A stretch of 64,000 nucleotides of DNA. Origin: Siphonodentalium dalli. Its lineage: Eukaryota > Mollusca > Scaphopoda > Gadilida > Siphonodentaliidae. The notes under the pieces were generated by a model. It was given only the letters and a program-made list of their open reading frames with translations, was not told the origin of the DNA and ran no database searches. Where the stretch lies: contig CP136061.1 of the NCBI GenBank assembly GCA_032622095.1, forward strand, positions 11,299,287 through 11,363,286, written 5' to 3'. A program made the translations under genes and the position numbers. This document shows positions 59,851-64,000 of the stretch, piece by piece. The number at the start of each line of letters is the position of its first letter. Positions within the stretch are counted from its first letter, which is position 1.

Positions 59851-62800
59851 GTATCGTTGTGGTGAGGTACCGGTGGGTGTTTCTGTATTCTGCATTGTTC
59901 ATGCCTGTATCGTTGTGGTGAGGTACCGGTTGGTGTTTCTGTATTCTGCATTGTTCATGCCTGTATCGTTGTGGTGAGGTACCGGTGGGTGTTTCTGTAT
60001 TCTGCATTGTTCATGTCTGTATCGTTGTGGTGAGGTACCGGTGTGTGTTTCTGTATTTTGCATTGTTCATGCCTGTATCGTTGTGGTGAGGTACCGGTGG
60101 GTGTTTCTGTATTCTGCATTGTTCATGCCTGTATCGATGTGGTGAGGTACGGGTGGGTGTTTCTGTATTCTGCATTGTTCATGCCTGTATCGTTGTGGTG
60201 AGGTACCGGTGGGTGTTTCTGTATTCTGCATTGTTCATGCCTGTATCGATGTGGTGAGGTACCGGTGGGTGTTTCTGTATTCTGCATTGTTCATGCCTGT
60301 ATCGTTGTGGTGAGGTACCGGTGGGTGTTTCTGTATTCTACATTGTTCATGCCTGTATCGTTGTGGTGAGGTACCGGTGGGTGTTTCTGTATTCTACATT
60401 GTTCATGCCTGTATCGTTGTGGTGAGGTACCGGTGGGTGTTTCTGTATTCTGCATTGTTCATGCCTGTATCGTTGTGGTGAGGTACCGGTTGGTGTTTCT
60501 GTATTCTGCATTGTTCATGCCTGTATCGTTGTGGTGAGGTACCGGTGGGTGTTTCTGTATTCTACATTGTTCATGCCTGTATCGTTGTGGTGAGGTACCG
60601 GTGTGTGTTTCTGTATTCCGCATTGTTCATGCCTGTATCGATGTGGTGAGGTACCGGTGTGTGTTTCTGTATTCTGCATTGTTCATGTCTGTATCGTTGT
60701 GGTGAGGTACCGGTGGGTGTTTCTGTATTCTGCATTGTTCATGCCTGTATCGTTGTGGTGAGATACCGGTGGGTGTTTCTGTATTCTGCATTGTTCATGC
60801 CTGTATCGTTGTGGTGAGGTACCGGTGGGTGTTTCTGTATTCTACATTGTTCATGCCTGTATCGTTGTGGTGAGGTACCGGTGTGTGTTTCTGTATTCCG
60901 CATTGTTCATGCCTGTATCGATGTGGTGAGGTACCGGTGTGTGTTTCTGTATTCTGCATTGTTCATGCCTGTATCGATGTGGTGAGGTACCGGTGTGTGT
61001 TTCTGTATTCCGCATTGTTCATGCCTGTATCGGTGTGGTGAGGTACCGGTGGGTGTTTCTGTATTCTGCATTGTTTATGCCTGTATCGTTGTGGTGAGGT
61101 ACCGGTTGGTGTTTCTGTATTCTGCATCGTTCATGACTGTATCGTTGTAGTGAGGTACCGGTGGGTATTTCTGTATTCTGCATTGTTCATGTCTGTATCG
61201 TTGTGGTGAGGTACCGGTGGGTGTTTCTGTATTCTGCATTGTTCATGCCTGTATCGTTGTGGTGAGGTACCGGTGGGTGTTTCTGTATTCGGCATTGTTC
61301 ATGCCTGTATCGTTGTGGTGAGGTACCGGTGGGTGTTTATGTATTCTGCATTGTTCATGCCTGTATCGATGTGGTGAGGTACCGGTTGGTGTTTCTGTAT
61401 TCTGCATTGTTCATGCCTGTATCGTTGTGGTGAGGTACGGGTGGGTGTTTATGTATTCTGCATTGTTCATGCCTGTATCGATGTGGTGAGGTACGGGTGG
61501 GTGTTTATGTATTCTGCATTGTTCATGCCTGTATCGATGTGGTGAGGTACCGGTTGGTGTTTCTGTATTCTGCATTGTTCATGCCTGTATCGTTGTGGTG
61601 AGGTACCGGTGGGTGTTTCTGTATACTGCATTGTTCATGCCTGTATCGTTGTGGTGAGGTACCGGTGGGTGTTTCTGTATTCTGCATTGTTCATGCCTGT
61701 ATCGTTGTGGTGAGGTACCGGTGTGTGTTTCTGTATTCTGCATTGTTCATGCCTGTATCGTTGTGGTGAGGTACCGGTGTGTGTTTCTGTATTCTGCATT
61801 GTTCATGCCTGTATCGTTGTGGTGAGGTACCGGTGGGTGTTTCTGTATTCTGCATTGTTCATGCCTGTATCGTTGTGGTGAGGTAAGGGTGTGTGTTTCT
61901 GTATTCTACATTGTTCATGCCTGTATCGTTGTGGTGAGGTACGGGTGGGTGTTTCTGTATTTTGCATTGTCCATGCCTGTATCGTTGTGGTGAGGTACCG
62001 GTTGGTGTTTCTGTATTCTGCATTGTTCATGCCTGTATCGTTGTGGTGAGGTACCGGTGGGTATTTCTGTATTCCGCATTGTTCATGCCTGTATCGTTGT
62101 GGTGAGGTACCGGTGGGTGTTTCTGTATTCTGCATTGTTCATGCCTGTATCGTTGTGGTGAGGTACCGGTGGGTGTTTCAGTATTCTGCATTGTTCATGC
62201 CTGTATCGTTGTGGTGAGGTACCGGTGGGTGTTTCTGTATTCTGCATTGTTCATGCCTGTATCGTTGTGGTGAGGTACCGGTGGGTGTTTCTGTATTCTG
62301 CATTGTTCATGTCTGTATCGGTGTGGTGAGGTACCGGTGGGTGTTTCTGTATTCTGCATTGTTCATGCCTGTATCGTTGTGGTGAGGTACCGGTGTGTAT
62401 TTCTGTATTCTGCATTGTTCATGCCTGTATCGTTGTGGTGAGGTACCGGTGTGTGTTTCTGTATTCTGCATTGTTCATGCCTGTATCGTTGTGGTGAGGT
62501 ACCGGTGGGTGTTTCTGTATTCTGCATTGTTCATGCCTGTATCGTTGTGGTGAGGTACCGGTGGGTGTTTCTGTATTCTGCATTGTTCATGCCTGTATCG
62601 TTGTGGTGAGGTACCGGTGTGTATTTCTGTATTCTGCATTGTTCATGCCTGTATCGTTGTGGTGAGGTACCGGTGGGTGTTTCTGTATTCTGCATTGTTC
62701 ATGCCTGTATCGTTGTGGTGAGGTACCGGTGTGTATTTCTGTATTCTGCATTGTTCATGCCTGTATCGTTGTGGTGAGGTACCGGTGGGTGTTTCTGTAT

Positions 62801-64000
62801 TCTGCATTGTTCATGCCTGTATCGTTGTGGTGAGGTACCGGTGAGTGTTTCTGTATTCTGCATTGTTCATGCCTGTATCGTTGTGGTGAGGTACCGGTTG
62901 GTGTTTCTGTATTCTACATTGTTCATGCCTGTATCGTTGTGGTGAGGTACCGGTGGGTATTTCTGTATTCTGCATTGTTCATGCCTGTATCGTTGTGGTG
63001 AGGTACCGGTGGGTGTTTCTGTATTCTGCATTGTTCATGCCTGTATCGTTGTGGTGAGGTACCGGTGGGTGTTTCTGTATTCTGCATTGTTCATGCCTGT
63101 ATCGTTGTGGTGAGGTACCGGTGGGTGTTTCTGTATTCTGCATTGTTCATGCCTGTATCGTTGTGGTGAGGTACCGGTGTGTGTTTCTGTATTCTGCATT
63201 GTTCATGCCTGTATCGTTGTGGTGAGGTACCGGTGGGTGTTTCTGTATTCTGCATTGTTCATGCCTGTATCGTTGTGGTGAGGTACCGGTGGGTGTTTCT
63301 GTATTCTGCATTGTTCATGCCTGTATCGTTGTGGTGAGGTACCGGTGGGTGTTTCTGTATTCTGCATTGTTCATGCCTGTATCGGTGTGGTGAGGTACCG
63401 GTGGGTGTTTCTGTATTCTGCATTGTTCATGCCTGTATCGTTGTGGTGAGGTACCGGTGGGTGTTTCTGTATTCTGCATTGTTCATGCCTGTATCGTTGT
63501 GGTGAGGTACGGTGGGTGTTTCTGTATTCTGCATTGTTCATGCCTGTATCGTTGTGGTGAGGTACCGGTGGGTATTTCTGTATTCTGCATTGTTCATGCC
63601 TGTATCGTTGTGGTGAGGTACCGGTGGGTGTTTCTGTATTCTGCATTGTTCATGCCTGTATCGATGTGGTGAGGTACCGGTGGGTGTTTCTGTATTCTGC
63701 ATTGTTCATGCCTGTATCGTTGTGGTGAGGTACCGGTGGGTGTTTCTGTATTCTGCATTGTTCATGCCTGTATCGTTGTGGTGAGGTACCGGTGGGTGTT
63801 TCTGTATTCCGCATTGTTCATGTCTGTATCGTTGTGGTGAGGTACCGGTGGGTGTTTATGTATTCTGCATTGTTCATGCCTGTATCGTTGTGGTGAGGTA
63901 CCGGTTGGTGTTTCTGTATTCTACATTGTTCATGCCTGTATCGTTGTGGTGAGGTACCGGTATGTGTTTCTGTATTCTGCATTGTTCATGCCTGTATCGT

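Larger units (their letters stand above)
50411..64000 (+). repeat. 56 bp satellite array II, about 243 units, open at the window edge
   Basis: Same 56 bp unit and same strand as array I. The first unit continues the phase interrupted at 47064. Length variants are 52 bp units lacking CATG near 54813, 56602 and 58221, and 55 bp units (ACCGTGGG or TACGGTGGG for ACCGGTGGG) near 51931, 52266 and 63510. The array continues past the last base. As in array I, the reading frames reflect the period only. Confidence 0.98.

Noticed and set aside
27704-63672. Many 60-159 codon frames with QNTETPTGTSPQRY- or GVSVFCIVHACIVVV-type peptides
   Set aside because: They are the two strands of the 56 bp satellite read over 168 bp. 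Longer ones occur only where a variant (TGTCCATG or TTCGTGCC) removes the consensus stop.
27228-64000. CRISPR array
   Set aside because: Units are contiguous with no unique spacers, and the context is eukaryotic. The same applies to the 34 bp and 122 bp arrays.
27228-64000. CENP-B box in the 56 bp satellite
   Set aside because: No match to the TTCG....A..CGGG pattern in the consensus; a centromere role can only be guessed.

Overview
The window is repeat-dominated nuclear DNA from an animal, most likely a marine invertebrate and possibly a mollusc. The reasons are an AT-rich background full of DNA-transposon remnants, decayed non-LTR retrotransposon fragments, CCCTAA (metazoan-type) telomeric repeats inside the sequence, and tens of kilobases of satellite DNA. 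The species assignment is inference. I found no intact protein-coding gene, no rRNA or tRNA gene, and nothing bacterial. The longest reading frames (up to 487 codons) are by-products of tandem repeats.

Positions 1-7300 are a mosaic of short dispersed modules (a recurring ~230-300 bp module in five or six copies, 49/54 bp tandem repeats, two arrays of a 122 bp repeat that end in the same tail). Among them are a short inverted-repeat element with a perfect-looking hairpin, and a clear 930 bp hAT-type element with an exact 8 bp target duplication. Positions 7300-17400 hold a 2.1 kb element with very long inverted repeats whose ends read CACAGTG and that is flanked by a 5 bp AATAT duplication, a pair of hairpins, a frameshifted LINE ORF1-like fragment, a 2.05 kb CACTG-ended element and several minisatellites.

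Positions 17470-20259 are a 34 bp minisatellite (about 82 units) with no stop codon in any forward frame. Positions 20260-27230 are mostly unassigned AT-rich DNA with a decayed LINE reverse-transcriptase C-terminus, a TA-flanked MITE with ~130 bp double-hairpin inverted repeats, and nine CCCTAA telomeric units.

From about 27228 to the right edge the window is a 56 bp satellite (about 350 units, then about 240 more, running off the end). It shows layered higher-order structure. The largest layer is a 113-unit block (6,328 bp) present twice in tandem and almost unchanged, with a three-unit deletion in the second copy. The satellite is split once, at 47065-50410, by a 3.3 kb insertion that has identical 139 bp direct repeats at both ends and a 22 bp target-site-like duplication. 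Removing the insertion plus one duplication restores the satellite phase exactly.

There is no set of genes working together. The story is structural: heterochromatin-like satellite next to interstitial telomeric repeats, shaped by unequal exchange and by several families of mobile DNA.
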